From the NCBI GenBank assembly GCA_009663005.1, contig VIGQ01000387.1:1-20000 (forward strand): a stretch of DNA of 20,000 nt. The letters are read 5' to 3'. The stretch is from Actinidia chinensis (lineage: Eukaryota > Streptophyta > Magnoliopsida > Ericales > Actinidiaceae). A program made the position numbers and the translations under genes. Numbering within the stretch: position 1 is the stretch's first letter; each line of letters opens with the position of its first letter. The notes under the pieces were generated by a model that searched no databases, was not told the origin of the DNA, and saw nothing but the letters and a program-made list of their open reading frames with translations. Below are positions 19,678 to 20,000 of this stretch, one piece after another.

Positions 19678-20000
19678 CCTAGCACACTTGAGGCCAGCCC
19701 AAGGAAAGGATAGGCGGGAAAAACCGAGACTTCATAAGCACTTAAAAAACTTTTCCTCGATCATAAAAAGATTTCGACATTTGGAGAGATCCACACTATT
19801 CCTAAGGGAAAGGGATCACACCGGGTCTATACACCCTTTTCACATCTACACAGCATTCGACCTCTTTCAAATATACAAACATGGATTCATGGCAATGCAA
19901 TATGGTTGGATACTCTCCTGTCTATCTCGATGATCAAACCACAAAGCAAAACACTACCTGAAGAGGAAGAATCAATGTCGAAACGAGGAAGGTTACTGAC
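19678..20000. other. Flanking DNA after the retrotransposon, no gene recognised
   Basis: This begins with CCTA, the possible right copy of the target duplication, and has balanced composition like 9372-13755. It is therefore probably the other half of the same interrupted target. An open frame on the plus strand stays open from inside the LTR to 19933 (tail ...FQIYKHGFMAMQYGWILS). I do not recognise it, and its start in the LTR is not meaningful. Confidence 0.45.

Noticed and set aside
19595..19933. 112-codon plus-strand open frame starting in the LTR
   Set aside because: It crosses the LTR boundary antisense to the element. The post-LTR tail is unrecognised, and the start codon belongs to the repeat.
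1..20000. Bacterial-type systems (CRISPR arrays, operons, toxin-antitoxin pairs)
   Set aside because: There are no regularly spaced identical repeats, no runs of tightly packed genes with ribosome binding sites, and the sequence content is that of a plant genome.

Overview
This window looks like nuclear DNA of a flowering plant. Roughly the first 9 kb is strongly A+T-rich, with long A and T runs, no gene I can recognise, and several short non-autonomous transposon relics. From about 9.37 kb the composition changes abruptly to a more balanced, A/T-tract-poor sequence. Its texture resembles plant mitochondrial intergenic DNA, so it may be a nuclear insertion of organelle DNA, but I recognise no organelle gene in it. 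A Ty3/gypsy LTR retrotransposon on the minus strand then fills about 13.76-19.68 kb, and 323 bases of non-element DNA follow. The call 'plant' rests on the chromodomain-bearing Ty3/gypsy element with an initiator-Met-tRNA-type primer site, the hAT-like and 'ATGGCA' MITE-like elements, and the A+T-rich intergenic style. I cannot name a species.

Layout: 1-1526 A+T-rich, no gene seen; 1527-1742 hAT-like relic; 2289-2487 small terminal-inverted-repeat element; 2677-3718 a roughly 1-kb near-palindromic element; 3868-5866 four diverged copies of one several-hundred-base repeat; 5867-8986 A+T-rich with a small direct repeat; 8987-9371 MITE-like element sitting at the composition boundary; 9372-13755 organelle-like or unassigned DNA holding a 179-bp hAT-type insertion with a perfect 8-bp target duplication; 13756-19677 chromovirus with both LTRs, primer-binding site, polypurine tract and recognisable gag, protease, RT, RNase H, integrase and chromodomain pieces; 19678-20000 flank.

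The retrotransposon is the only recognisable coding content. All of its gag-pol is broken by many frame changes and stops, so it is a pseudogene as read. The two LTRs differ largely by single-base length changes. This is unusual for simple ageing and may partly reflect base-level errors in the assembly. No intact host gene, convincing tRNA, rRNA, CRISPR array or bacterial-type operon is visible. I found no clear evidence of a new biological system. The most interesting structures are the large palindromic element, the fourfold repeat, and the nested order of insertions in the organelle-like patch.
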